DNA from: Arthrobacter sp. QXT-31
Lineage (GTDB): Bacteria > Actinomycetota > Actinomycetes > Actinomycetales > Micrococcaceae
Direction of reading: 5' to 3'
Assembly: GCF_001969265.1 (NCBI RefSeq)
Contig: NZ_CP019304.1
Coordinates: forward strand, 4,898,001 to 4,962,000
DNA length: 64,000 nt
The translations under genes and the position numbers were made by a program. The notes beneath the pieces were generated by a model. It saw nothing but the letters and a program-made list of their open reading frames with translations. It was not told the DNA's origin and searched no databases. Shown here piece by piece: positions 52,658 through 60,992 of this stretch (within the stretch, counting starts at the first letter, position 1; each line of letters opens with the position of its first letter).

Positions 52658-53655
52658 AAGACCCGGTCCCCGGTGCTAAGTGACTGCGCCTCCGCTGCAA
52701 GTGTCATAGGGAGCGAGGCAGGACCGACGTTCCCCCAGTGCGGGAACGTGATCGGAACCTTCTCCGGGTCCAGGTCAATGGCCCTGATGATTGCTTGGGT
52801 GTAGGCATTGCTGACTTGATGCGTGACATAACGGTCCATGGCGGCCCAATCCCACTCGGCCCCGGCTTCGTGCCAGGCGTCGACGACGAGCTGAAGGCCG
52901 CCGTCGAGCAGGCCCTTCGTGTCGGTGGCCATGCCGTCGATGCCGCCCACGCACAGTTCATGATGTTCAGTACCGGCACGCATTACGCCTCCGACGAGGC
53001 GGTGTCCCCCGGGGTGCCCGTCCGCTGGGCCCAGGACCGCCGCGGCAGCCCCGGACCCAAGGGTGAGCGTGGCGAACTCCCGGCTGAAGTCTTCACGCGT
53101 GGTCTCCGGCCGCTGCAGTCGTGCCAGGGTGGCCTCCTGGGTGGCCTGGGAGTCCTCGCCGTTGACGATCACCGCGTACCTGATCTGGCCGGAGTCAATC
53201 ATGTTCCCGGCCAGGATCAGGCCGTTCACAAATCCAAGGCATGCATTCGCAAGATCGAAGTTCATGGCCGACGACGGCAGGCCGAGTCCGTGGTGGATTT
53301 TCACAGCGACGGAGGGCTCGAGGTTGCGCCGCGTGACCGAGGTGTTGATCAGCAGACCGATTTCGGACGCTTCCACGCCGGCCTCGGCCAACGCCTTGGC
53401 GCCGGCCTCGACTGCAGCATCATCGAACGAAGTCCCGGCAGCCCACCAGCGGCGATGGGTTATGCCGGAAACGCGCTCAAGCAACCGTGGCGGGAACTTC
53501 AGCCGCTGCAGGGTCGAAGCCAGCCTGCGGTCGAAATCCGTGGAACTCACGATTCTCGGAGCCTCGATGCCGCTCACTGAAAGCAGCGCAGTGTTGCTGT
53601 GCCGGAACGTTGCATTCCCTGTCAAATCAAGCCCCTGTTCGTTTCCGTCCAGCAT
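52603..53655 (-). CDS. oleA: OleA, thiolase-like head-to-head acyl-CoA condensing enzyme
   Basis: A 350-residue FabH/thiolase-fold enzyme that joins two fatty acyl-CoAs into a 2-alkyl-3-ketoacid. Catalytic Cys139 lies in LANACLGFVNG, with His279 (VTHQVSNAY) and Asn309 (WGNVGPASLP). Glu113 in RRNLEPSVAV matches the OleA-specific glutamate that reaches into the partner's active site, which separates OleA from FabH. These positions are within 6 residues of those in Xanthomonas OleA. First gene of the ole operon. A promoter is likely in 53656-53800. Confidence 0.93.
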   Translation of the reverse strand: MLDGNEQGLDLTGNATFRHSNTALLSVSGIEAPRIVSSTDFDRRLASTLQRLKFPPRLLERVSGITHRRWWAAGTSFDDAAVEAGAKALAEAGVEASEIGLLINTSVTRRNLEPSVAVKIHHGLGLPSSAMNFDLANACLGFVNGLILAGNMIDSGQIRYAVIVNGEDSQATQEATLARLQRPETTREDFSREFATLTLGSGAAAAVLGPADGHPGGHRLVGGVMRAGTEHHELCVGGIDGMATDTKGLLDGGLQLVVDAWHEAGAEWDWAAMDRYVTHQVSNAYTQAIIRAIDLDPEKVPITFPHWGNVGPASLPMTLAAEAQSLSTGDRVLCMGVGSGLNTGMVEIVW

Positions 53656-53810
53656 TCATGCGGTGACTGTACCCACAAATGCCGGTCCAGACGCTTAACT
53701 ATGCCGGACTGGTCACGGTTCCTGCCCATTTCCGCCTTTGGCACCGCGTCATCCCGCAACGCCCTACTTCGAAAATGGCTCACATCGTGCGACCCCAGGC
53801 TCGCGGACTC

Positions 53811-54848
53811 TCAGATCCAGTCGTCTGGTACGCCCGGGACTGTGCCGTCCCGGTGGACTGCGATCATCTGGGCTGCACTCATCCCCCTCAAGTACCCCTC
53901 GGCTGCCTGCGCGGCGGTGACCCCGGCGTCGACGAGCCTCATCAGGTCGTGCTCGTTCGGCAAGGCTGACATCCTGCCCGCCCTTGAGGCCCCGGCCAAG
54001 ACCTGCGCCCCGAACATGATCAGGCGGCGCTCGACGTCGAGACCGCGCTTCTCGCCAGCGGCTGCATCCGAGAGGGCGGTGGCAATCCTCATGGTGCGGG
54101 CATCGCGTGGGATCTGCGCGGCGAAGTCGCCACCGTGCCGTACAGCGAGCCGGTAAACGCCTGTCTTGACCTCGTTCGGGGCCGCCGGGCCGATCCCGAA
54201 ACGCTCGATCCAGCCACTGACGTCCTCTGCCCGGACAGGGTGGTCTTCGCCCGACTTCAGGCCGGCCAGCAGCCCACACAGGGTACCTTCATCGTCCTCG
54301 GCGTCGAGGAACCGCGAGATACCGATCTGGAGGATGTCCCGCAGATCGATCCTGCGCTCCTGCACGGCGGCCCAGACCGTCTTGTTGCTCCGGAGCTTGC
54401 CGAGCAGGTCCTCGCCCAGCTTCTCCCCGAAGCCCTCCGGGTCCTCATAGAAGGACAGCGGGGAGTGCTGGAAGCGTTCCAGCACCTCCGAAGGCATCGC
54501 CGCACAACGGAGCGCGGCCTCCGCGGCGTCATGGTTGTCCTCGACGAGATCGTCAAGCCCGTGCCCTTCCAGGAACGCGACGGCCTCGTCCGCCGTGGTT
54601 ATCCCAGCGTCGAGCAGGGCCACGGCAGTCTCCGGGGACGCCACGGAAAGGACCTCGCAGAAGTTGTATGGCGTGGCCGTGAACTCGAACTCGGCCTTGC
54701 GCCCCCCGCGGCCCGTTCCCTTCGCGAGGGCATCCAGCAGGCTGTTACCACTCGGGAGGTCGCGAGCGTACGTCTCCACGATGCGGCGATGCACATCGTA
54801 AGACGGGGCGTCCGGGAACCTCCTTCCCGGTGCGGAATCGCTGTCCAT
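53811..54848 (-). CDS. Unknown helical protein
   Basis: A 345-residue acidic, mostly helical protein of no recognised family. Segments such as TAVALLDAGITTADEAVAFLE and LMRLVDAGVTAAQAAEGYLRG look like repeated helix pairs with an A-G-I/V-T turn. No signal, membrane span or metal motif. ATG 54848 is preceded by TAGTCT 8 bases upstream rather than a ribosome site, so the message may be leaderless. No operon partner: the mmsA remnant behind it is dead. Confidence 0.6.
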   Translation of the reverse strand: MDSDSAPGRRFPDAPSYDVHRRIVETYARDLPSGNSLLDALAKGTGRGGRKAEFEFTATPYNFCEVLSVASPETAVALLDAGITTADEAVAFLEGHGLDDLVEDNHDAAEAALRCAAMPSEVLERFQHSPLSFYEDPEGFGEKLGEDLLGKLRSNKTVWAAVQERRIDLRDILQIGISRFLDAEDDEGTLCGLLAGLKSGEDHPVRAEDVSGWIERFGIGPAAPNEVKTGVYRLAVRHGGDFAAQIPRDARTMRIATALSDAAAGEKRGLDVERRLIMFGAQVLAGASRAGRMSALPNEHDLMRLVDAGVTAAQAAEGYLRGMSAAQMIAVHRDGTVPGVPDDWI

Positions 54849-54929
54849 ACGTCCGAGACTAGACCCTTACCGCACCATCAGAGATCCCCGGGACCGGAGC
54901 CCCGACGCCTTGAGAGCCAGGCCCGGCCA

Positions 54930-55240
54930 CAGGGGGCACAAGGCTGTAGAAAGAGACGCCTTCGGGGCCGTAGATGTGCTTGTCGCCGAACAGCGACGCC
55001 TTCCAGCCGCCAAACGAGTAGTAGGCCACCGGGACCGGCAGGGGCACGTTGATGCCGATCATTCCGACGTCCACGGAACGCTGGAACTTGCGGGCTGCCG
55101 CTCCGGAGGACGTGAAGATCGCGGTGCCGTTGCCGTAGGGGTTCGCATTGACCAGCTTGATGCCCTCTTCCAGGTCCTGGACACGCACCACCACGAGAAC
55201 GGGTCCAAAGATCTCCTCCTGGTAGGCACTCACAGGCGCA
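54930..55240 (-). pseudogene. C-terminal fragment of methylmalonate-semialdehyde dehydrogenase
   Basis: Reads [54 protein letters not shown] and [15 protein letters not shown], the C-terminal quarter of mmsA-type CoA-acylating dehydrogenases. The N-terminal three quarters, including the catalytic Cys and the NAD domain, are absent, and the sequence diverges right after GPEGVSFY. A frame of 137 codons stays open over it (54859-55272) but cannot make an active enzyme. Confidence 0.75.
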
Positions 55241-55298
55241 GTCGGCCCTATACGCACTCTTACGTGTAGCAAGCACGGAGGGTCCTCTCCGCGCCTGG

Positions 55299-55658
55299 CT
55301 AGGCCTTCTTGACCACCGAAGACTTCAGCTGCATCGCGCCGACGCCGTCGATCCTGCAGTCGATGTCATGGTCCCCCACGCCGTCGACAAGTCGGATGTT
55401 CCGCACTTTGGTGCCGGCCTTGATGACGAGGGAGTTCCCCTTGACTTTGAGGTTCTTGATGACGGTGACGGTGTCGCCGTCGTTCAGCACGTTGCCCACC
55501 GCATCTTTGACCTCGTGCGAGCCCCCGGCAACATATTCCTCCACGCCGTCCGCCAGCGGCTCCCATTCATGGGCGCAGATGGGGCAAACCAGGAGAGCAC
55601 CCGTCTCGTACGTGTACTCGCTGCCGCATTCGGGGCAAGGGGGAAGGCTATCGCTCAC
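55299..55658 (-). CDS. yjdM: Zinc-ribbon protein YjdM (PhnA family)
   Basis: A 119-residue PhnA/YjdM protein: N-terminal zinc ribbon [27 protein letters not shown] with two CxxC pairs, then the beta domain [18 protein letters not shown] and [19 protein letters not shown], nearly fixed in the family. Function is unsettled despite the phosphonate name. Start GTG 55658. It is followed by the truncated mmsA piece. Confidence 0.9.
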   Translation of the reverse strand: MSDSLPPCPECGSEYTYETGALLVCPICAHEWEPLADGVEEYVAGGSHEVKDAVGNVLNDGDTVTVIKNLKVKGNSLVIKAGTKVRNIRLVDGVGDHDIDCRIDGVGAMQLKSSVVKKA

Positions 55659-55793
55659 ATAGTCAGGATACCGTCCCTCGCACGGGCGTCGGCGGCTGCA
55701 CGCCTTCGGGTACGGAGCCCGCTCCGGCTGGTCGGCTGCCGTTCACCCCTCAGGCGACTGCCCCGGTCAAACGGGCTTAGGAGTGCGCCAGAT

Positions 55794-56090
55794 TTGGGTT
55801 CCGAAAGCCCGTCCGCGGCTCCGGAGGTTTCGGTGACGGAGCTGCTGGCCGCAACCGGCCTGGAATCCTCACACTTGTCCCAGCACCTGTCCGTTCTGCG
55901 CCGGTATCAGCTGGTCAGGGGCGAGCGCCGGGCGCTGCAGATGTTCTACTCGCTGGCCCACCCGCAGGTCGCCGAACTCCTGTCGGTGGCAAGGCTGCTG
56001 TTGAACGACATGCTCCGCGCCACACAAGAACAGCTTGAGTCATCCGAGGCAGAGACCCCCGCGTCGGATGCAGGGGCCAGTGCGCGGTGA
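55794..56090 (+). pseudogene. N-terminally truncated ArsR-family regulator upstream of SulP
   Basis: Reads SAAPEVSVTELLAATGLESS, HLSQHLSVLRRYQLVRGERR and PQVAELLSVARLLLNDML: helices 2-4 and wing of an ArsR winged helix plus its dimer helix. The first helix, normally LFKALGHPxRxxIL, is missing, and no ATG is available; TTG 55794 or GTG 55832 are the only starts. Its stop overlaps the SulP GTG by 4 bases, the ArsR-SulP pairing common in actinobacteria. It could still be translated as a shortened protein. Confidence 0.5.
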
Positions 56091-58030
56091 GGGCTCTGGA
56101 GGCGGGCCGGGCCCTGCTGCCCGGGAAGCAGGACTACTCCCAGCTGTCGCGAAGCTGGAAGGGTGACCTGGTCGCCGGCGTCACCGTAGGCATCGTGGCG
56201 CTGCCGCTGGCGTTGGCGTTCGGGGTCAGCTCCGGTGCAGGTGCGTCCAGCGGGTTGATTACGGCAATTGTCGCCGGGGTGATCGCCGCGGTATTCGGTG
56301 GTTCCAATATCCAGGTCTCCGGACCCACCGGGGCCATGGTCGTGGTGCTGGGACCGGTCATCGCTGCCCACGGACCCGGAGCGCTGGCCACGGTCTCGGT
56401 TCTGGCCGGACTGATCGTGCTCTTGGCGGGGTTGCTCAAACTCGGGCGAGTCGTGACGTTCCTGCCTTGGCCCGTGATCGAAGGCTTCACGGTGGGAATC
56501 GCGGTGATCATCTTCTTCCAACAAATCCCCTCCGCCATCGGGTCTGAGTCCGAAGCCGGCGGCAACGCCGCCATCTCTGCAGCGAACGCCCTCGGCGGGG
56601 CATCGCTGGATTCCGCCGTAGCCCCCGCGGCCATAGTGGCGCTGGTAGTGCTGATCATGGTGACCGGACCGCGAATCCATCCCCGGATTCCTGCCTCTCT
56701 CATCGCCATCGTTGTCGCCAGCCTCTCCGTTTCATGGCTGGACCTGCCCGTAGCCACGATCGGCGAGCTGCCCCGGTCCTTGCCTTCGCCTCTCCTGCCC
56801 TCCCTGGACTGGGTGACCCTGACGGCGCTGGCAGGACCCGCCGTCACGATCGCGGCCCTGGCGGCGATCGAGTCCCTGCTCTCGGCACGGGTTGCTGCAT
56901 CAATATCCGATACCGGCCCTTACGATGCCGACCGTGAACTCCTTGGCCAAGGCCTGGCCTCTGTCGCATCCGGGATCTTCGGCGGCATGCCGGCCACCGG
57001 AGCCATCGCCCGCACTGCGGTGAACATCCGATCCGGTGGCAAGACACGCTTCGCCGCTGTCACCCACGCTCTTGTGCTGCTGGCGGTGGTGTATCTGGCC
57101 ACCGGCCCGGTTTCACGCATCCCGCTTGCTGCGTTGGCGGGTGTGCTGATGGTTACTGCGACACGCATGGTCTCACCCGCCGCCTTGCGCGCGGTGATCG
57201 GTTCAACCCGGGCCGACAGTGCAGTGTTCTTCGTCACCGCGCTCATCACCGTGTCCTTCGACCTGATCGAAGCCGTCGAGATCGGTATCGCCGTCGCTGC
57301 ATTCTTCGCCCTGCGGGCCATGGTCCGATCCAGCGGCGTCCACCGGGAGGAGATCCCCGGCCCGATCCACGAAGGAGACGAGCACATCGCACTCTTCCGT
57401 CTCGACGGGGCCCTCTTCTTCGGCACCGCCGAGCGTGTCCTGGAGCGCGTCAGTGCAATCCAGAACGTCGACGTCGTCATCATCCGCATGTCACAACTGC
57501 AGACCCTGGACGCGACCGGCGCCAGGGTCATCACAGACATCGTCAATGCCCTCGAACGCCGCGGGATCACCGTGCTCATAAAGGGCGTCCAGGACCGCCA
57601 CCTTCGCCTTGTCACCCGGGTAGGGGTCCTGGAGTCCCTGCGCCACCACAAACACCTCTTCACTGAACTGGCCCCCGCAGCCGAACACGCCCGCAGCCAC
57701 GTGGCCCGTGCCGCAAGCGCACGTGCCGCCCGAACACATGGCCCGGGCATGGATCCAATCCGTCGGCTGCTGCCGGACTCACCGACGAATGATGCCGACG
57801 GAAAAACACCTAATAAACATCCGGAACGCCTCCAAGGACTGAACGGACTTTCCCTCGGCCACGATCAAGCCGTGACAGACTGGTGCCATGCTGCTCGACG
57901 TGCTCGTGAGGACTTTGGAAGCCGTCGCGGCCACCCGCTCCCGGCTCGCCAAGGTCAACGAACTTGCAGACCTGCTGCTCCGGCTCGACCCCACAGAAAT
58001 TCCGACGGCGGTCGGCCTCCTCACCGCTAA
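56087..58030 (+). CDS. SulP-family anion transporter with STAS domain, second copy
   Basis: A 647-residue transporter: TVGIVALPLALAFGVSSGAG is the SulP signature, followed by GPTGAMVVVLGPVIA and about 11-13 hydrophobic segments, then a STAS domain (FRLDGALFFGTAERVL, MSQLQTLDATGARVITDIV). Likely substrates are bicarbonate or sulfate. It starts at GTG 56087, overlapping the ArsR fragment. The normal domain ends near residue 525; the last 110 or so residues are Arg/Pro-rich and run 143 bases into the DNA ligase gene, which looks like read-through after loss of the original stop or a frameshift. Confidence 0.82.
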   Translation: MRALEAGRALLPGKQDYSQLSRSWKGDLVAGVTVGIVALPLALAFGVSSGAGASSGLITAIVAGVIAAVFGGSNIQVSGPTGAMVVVLGPVIAAHGPGALATVSVLAGLIVLLAGLLKLGRVVTFLPWPVIEGFTVGIAVIIFFQQIPSAIGSESEAGGNAAISAANALGGASLDSAVAPAAIVALVVLIMVTGPRIHPRIPASLIAIVVASLSVSWLDLPVATIGELPRSLPSPLLPSLDWVTLTALAGPAVTIAALAAIESLLSARVAASISDTGPYDADRELLGQGLASVASGIFGGMPATGAIARTAVNIRSGGKTRFAAVTHALVLLAVVYLATGPVSRIPLAALAGVLMVTATRMVSPAALRAVIGSTRADSAVFFVTALITVSFDLIEAVEIGIAVAAFFALRAMVRSSGVHREEIPGPIHEGDEHIALFRLDGALFFGTAERVLERVSAIQNVDVVIIRMSQLQTLDATGARVITDIVNALERRGITVLIKGVQDRHLRLVTRVGVLESLRHHKHLFTELAPAAEHARSHVARAASARAARTHGPGMDPIRRLLPDSPTNDADGKTPNKHPERLQGLNGLSLGHDQAVTDWCHAARRAREDFGSRRGHPLPARQGQRTCRPAAPARPHRNSDGGRPPHR

Positions 58031-59477
58031 GCCTCGCCAGGGCCGGGTCGGGATCGGCTGGAGCGGCATGAGGGCGGCCATGGGCGAGTCCGCTCCTGGG
58101 CCGCATCTCACTATTGCCCACCTCGACGCTGCCTTGGACCGGCTGCAGGCAGCCGCAGGCGCTGGCTCGACCGTGGAACGCGCCGCCACCCTTCGGACTC
58201 TGATGACGGAAGCCACCGAACGAGAGCAGGCCTTCATCGCCGGCGTGCTGCTCGGAGAACTTCGTTCCGGTGCCCTCGAAGGCGTACTGACAGATGCGGT
58301 CGCCCGCGCCGCCGGCCGCCCGGTCGACGCCGTCCGCCGCGCAGCGATGCTCTCCGGCGATCTCGGCGGGACAGCCCTACTGGCGATCACGGGCACCCCG
58401 GCCCAGCTTGATGCTGTCGGCCTCGTCGTCGGCCGTCCCGTGCAGCCCATGCTCGCCGCAACCGCGGCCAGTGCCAGCGAGGCGCTGGAGGCGACGGGGG
58501 AAGCATCGGTGGAATACAAGCTCGACGGCGCACGCATCCAGGTGCACCGTGCCGGCGACGACGTGCGCATCTACACCCGCACTCTGGCCGAAGTGACCCA
58601 TCGGCTGCCTGAGGTGGTGGAGGTGGTGCGCGGACTGCCCGTGCGCGATGTGATCCTCGACGGCGAGACTCTAGCCCTCGACGAGAACGGCGGCCCCCGG
58701 CCGTTCCAGGAAACCATGTCCCGGTTCGGGGCGAACGCGGCGCGCACCACACTGCTGCATCCGTGGTTTTTCGACGTGCTGCACATCGACGGGCGCGACC
58801 TGCTCGATGAGCCGCTGTCCACACGCATCGACGTGCTCGAGCGCATCGCCCCCGGTCACCGTATCCCGGGGAAAATCACTGCGGATACGGCTGTTGCCGA
58901 GAGCGTGTCGCGCGATGCGCTGGCCGCCGGCCATGAGGGTGTGGTCGTGAAGGCGGTGGGCTCGGCCTACGCAGCCGGGCGGCGGGGTTCGAACTGGATC
59001 AAGGTGAAGCCAGTGCTCACCTACGACCTGGTGGTGCTCGCCTGCGAATGGGGGTCAGGACGGCGCACCGGGCTGCTGTCGAACCTGCACCTCGGAGCCC
59101 TGGACCCTGTTGGCGAGTTCGGTGAACCCGGCGGCTATGTGATGGTGGGCAAGACTTTCAAGGGCCTCACCGACGCGCTGCTGCAATGGCAGACCGAAAG
59201 GTTCCAGGAGTTGGAGGTGCGGCGTACGGCAGGAACAGTCTGGACCGAGCCGGTCACCGTGGTCGAGATCGCCATCGACGGCGTCCAGCACTCTCCGCGC
59301 TATCCCGGTGGAATCGCCCTTCGGTTCGCACGCGTCAAGCGCTACCGTGACGACAAGACGGCCGCGGAGGCCGACACCATCCAGACGTTGCGCGCTCTGC
59401 TCCATGCCCCGCGGGGCAGCAAGGTATCGCCCGCGCCGGCGGAAGCAGACTCGGGAATCGACGCCCCACTCCCGTAA
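57888..59477 (+). CDS. ATP-dependent DNA ligase
   Basis: A 529-residue DNA ligase of the LigB type known from mycobacteria. The N-terminal DNA-binding region (1-190) precedes the adenylation domain with Lys211 in EYKLDGARIQVH (adenylated lysine), DGETLALDENG, FDVLHIDG and EGVVVKAVGSAYAAGRRG, and the OB-fold end has WIKVKPV and RYPGGIALRFARVKRYRDDK. It joins nicks using ATP; an extra ligase beside the essential NAD-dependent LigA. ATG 57888 lies within the 3' tail of SulP. The 3' end is an 18-base tandem duplication. Confidence 0.9.
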   Translation: MLLDVLVRTLEAVAATRSRLAKVNELADLLLRLDPTEIPTAVGLLTAKPRQGRVGIGWSGMRAAMGESAPGPHLTIAHLDAALDRLQAAAGAGSTVERAATLRTLMTEATEREQAFIAGVLLGELRSGALEGVLTDAVARAAGRPVDAVRRAAMLSGDLGGTALLAITGTPAQLDAVGLVVGRPVQPMLAATAASASEALEATGEASVEYKLDGARIQVHRAGDDVRIYTRTLAEVTHRLPEVVEVVRGLPVRDVILDGETLALDENGGPRPFQETMSRFGANAARTTLLHPWFFDVLHIDGRDLLDEPLSTRIDVLERIAPGHRIPGKITADTAVAESVSRDALAAGHEGVVVKAVGSAYAAGRRGSNWIKVKPVLTYDLVVLACEWGSGRRTGLLSNLHLGALDPVGEFGEPGGYVMVGKTFKGLTDALLQWQTERFQELEVRRTAGTVWTEPVTVVEIAIDGVQHSPRYPGGIALRFARVKRYRDDKTAAEADTIQTLRALLHAPRGSKVSPAPAEADSGIDAPLP

Positions 59478-59495
59478 GACGCCCCACTCCCGTAA
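59460..59495 (+). repeat. 18-base tandem duplication at the ligase stop
   Basis: GACGCCCCACTCCCGTAA occurs twice in a row; the first copy ends with the ligase stop codon. Confidence 0.9.
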
Positions 59496-59607
59496 ATGGA
59501 TGGTTCGGCGTTTTCCGTGCGGGCGCGTGCACAGGAATCCTACGACCAAAATGGAGTTGATACTGGTAATCCCACCCCGGTCTGGATTCGAGTACTACAG
59601 TGGATGC

Positions 59608-60651
59608 ATGGCTGCCAACCGCCATCCGCTCGACGACCTGCGCGAAACCATCGGCCATTTGGCCGATCAGCTCAAGCTGCCCAGTTCGGAGCGCGTCGAC
59701 GAGCTGGTCGGCGATCTCATCGGTGCGAGGCCCGGGCCGGCCCGGCCGTTGTCCGAGGTGCAGGCTGAGCTCGACGCCCTGGTCGGACTGGAGACCGTGA
59801 AGGAACAGGTTCGGGCCCTCGTCGCACTGCTCCAGGTCCAGGCCCGCCGTAAGGCGCACGGCCTGCCGGAGGTGGCCACATCACAGCATCTGGTGTTCCT
59901 CGGAAACCCAGGCACGGGTAAGACCACCGTGGCGCGGCTCCTGGCCGAGATGTACCGCGCGGTCGGTCTGCTGCAGAAAGGCCACCTGGTCGAGGTCGAC
60001 CGTTCGGGCCTGGTGGGGCAGTACGTCGGAGCGACCGCCATCAAGACGGACCGGGTGATCCGGCGTGCGCTGGACGGCGTGCTTTTCATCGACGAGGCCT
60101 ACGCGCTGGCCCCGGAGGACGGTCGGACGGACTTCGGCCCCGAGGCGATCGAGGTCCTGCTCAAGCGGATGGAGGACCACCGCCACCGCCTGGTCGTGAT
60201 CGTGGCCGGGTACCCGCGCCTGATGGAGTCCTTTTTGCTCTCGAACCCCGGACTTCGCTCCCGGTTCGCCCGCGAGATCACGTTCCCCGACTACTCCGTC
60301 GACGCACTCCAGACGATCTTCCACCAGATGCTGGCCCAGCACGAGTACACACTGGAGCCGGGCGCGGACCAGACGCTGCGCCGTATCCTCACCGGGCTCC
60401 ACGCGGGCGAGGACTCCGGCAACGCACGGTTCGCCCGCACGCTGTTCGAGCAGGCGCTCAACCGCCAGTCGCTGCGGCTGTCGCTCGACGAGAAGCAGAG
60501 TCTCGACGCGCTCGATCGGGAGGCCGTCATGACGCTCACCGCGGACGACATCGTCGAGGCCGCGCAGGCCTTGGGCGAGGAGCCCGAGCCGGAACCGGAA
60601 CCGACGCCTGAACCGCAACCTTCACGCTGGTGGCGCTGGCTGCTGGCCTGA
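59608..60651 (+). CDS. CbxX/CfxQ-type AAA+ ATPase
   Basis: A 347-residue AAA+ protein of the CbxX/CfxQ (rubisco-activase-like, also EccA C-terminal) group. Walker A is GNPGTGKT with Lys105, Walker B FIDEAYAL, and the family block KGHLVEVDRSGLVGQYVGAT and ARFAR sensor region follow. N-terminal 60 residues are helical; the C-terminus is an E-P-E-P repeat ending RWWRWLLA, a possible membrane or partner anchor. Starts at ATG 59608. Its client is unknown; the DNA ligase lies upstream, with no evident functional link. Confidence 0.87.
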   Translation: MAANRHPLDDLRETIGHLADQLKLPSSERVDELVGDLIGARPGPARPLSEVQAELDALVGLETVKEQVRALVALLQVQARRKAHGLPEVATSQHLVFLGNPGTGKTTVARLLAEMYRAVGLLQKGHLVEVDRSGLVGQYVGATAIKTDRVIRRALDGVLFIDEAYALAPEDGRTDFGPEAIEVLLKRMEDHRHRLVVIVAGYPRLMESFLLSNPGLRSRFAREITFPDYSVDALQTIFHQMLAQHEYTLEPGADQTLRRILTGLHAGEDSGNARFARTLFEQALNRQSLRLSLDEKQSLDALDREAVMTLTADDIVEAAQALGEEPEPEPEPTPEPQPSRWWRWLLA

Positions 60652-60992
60652 CCGGCTCTGCGGCCGCTGTCAGGCCAATGCCCGTCCCGCCCCAAGCGGA
60701 AAAAGCACAACTACACGACCCCGGTTGCGGCCATCCCGTCCGCGAGTGACCGCCCTTTTGGGCCTTCGGAATCCCTCTCCACCTCCGGCCACCGTGACAT
60801 TCAATGTGACGACGCTGTTGGAAGCTACGGGCCCGCTGTCACATTCGGTTTCTTCGCCTTTTCATTGCGACGGACCTTACGCCAGATGTAATTTGGCTCA
60901 CATCTTTCCTAATGCGGTACTCAATGTCCGCATTGCGGAAGTTGGTGCCGCTCAAGGGTGAGTGGTGGCTGCTGAGCTCAAAGGAGCAAATC
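60652..60992. other. Intergenic region with short palindromes before the MFS gene
   Basis: No gene seen. ACATT-C-AATGT lies at 60797-60807 and AATGCGG-N10-CCGCATT at 60911-60934, both candidate operators for the transporter/racemase-like operon. The end carries AAGGAG before TTG 60993. Confidence 0.4.
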
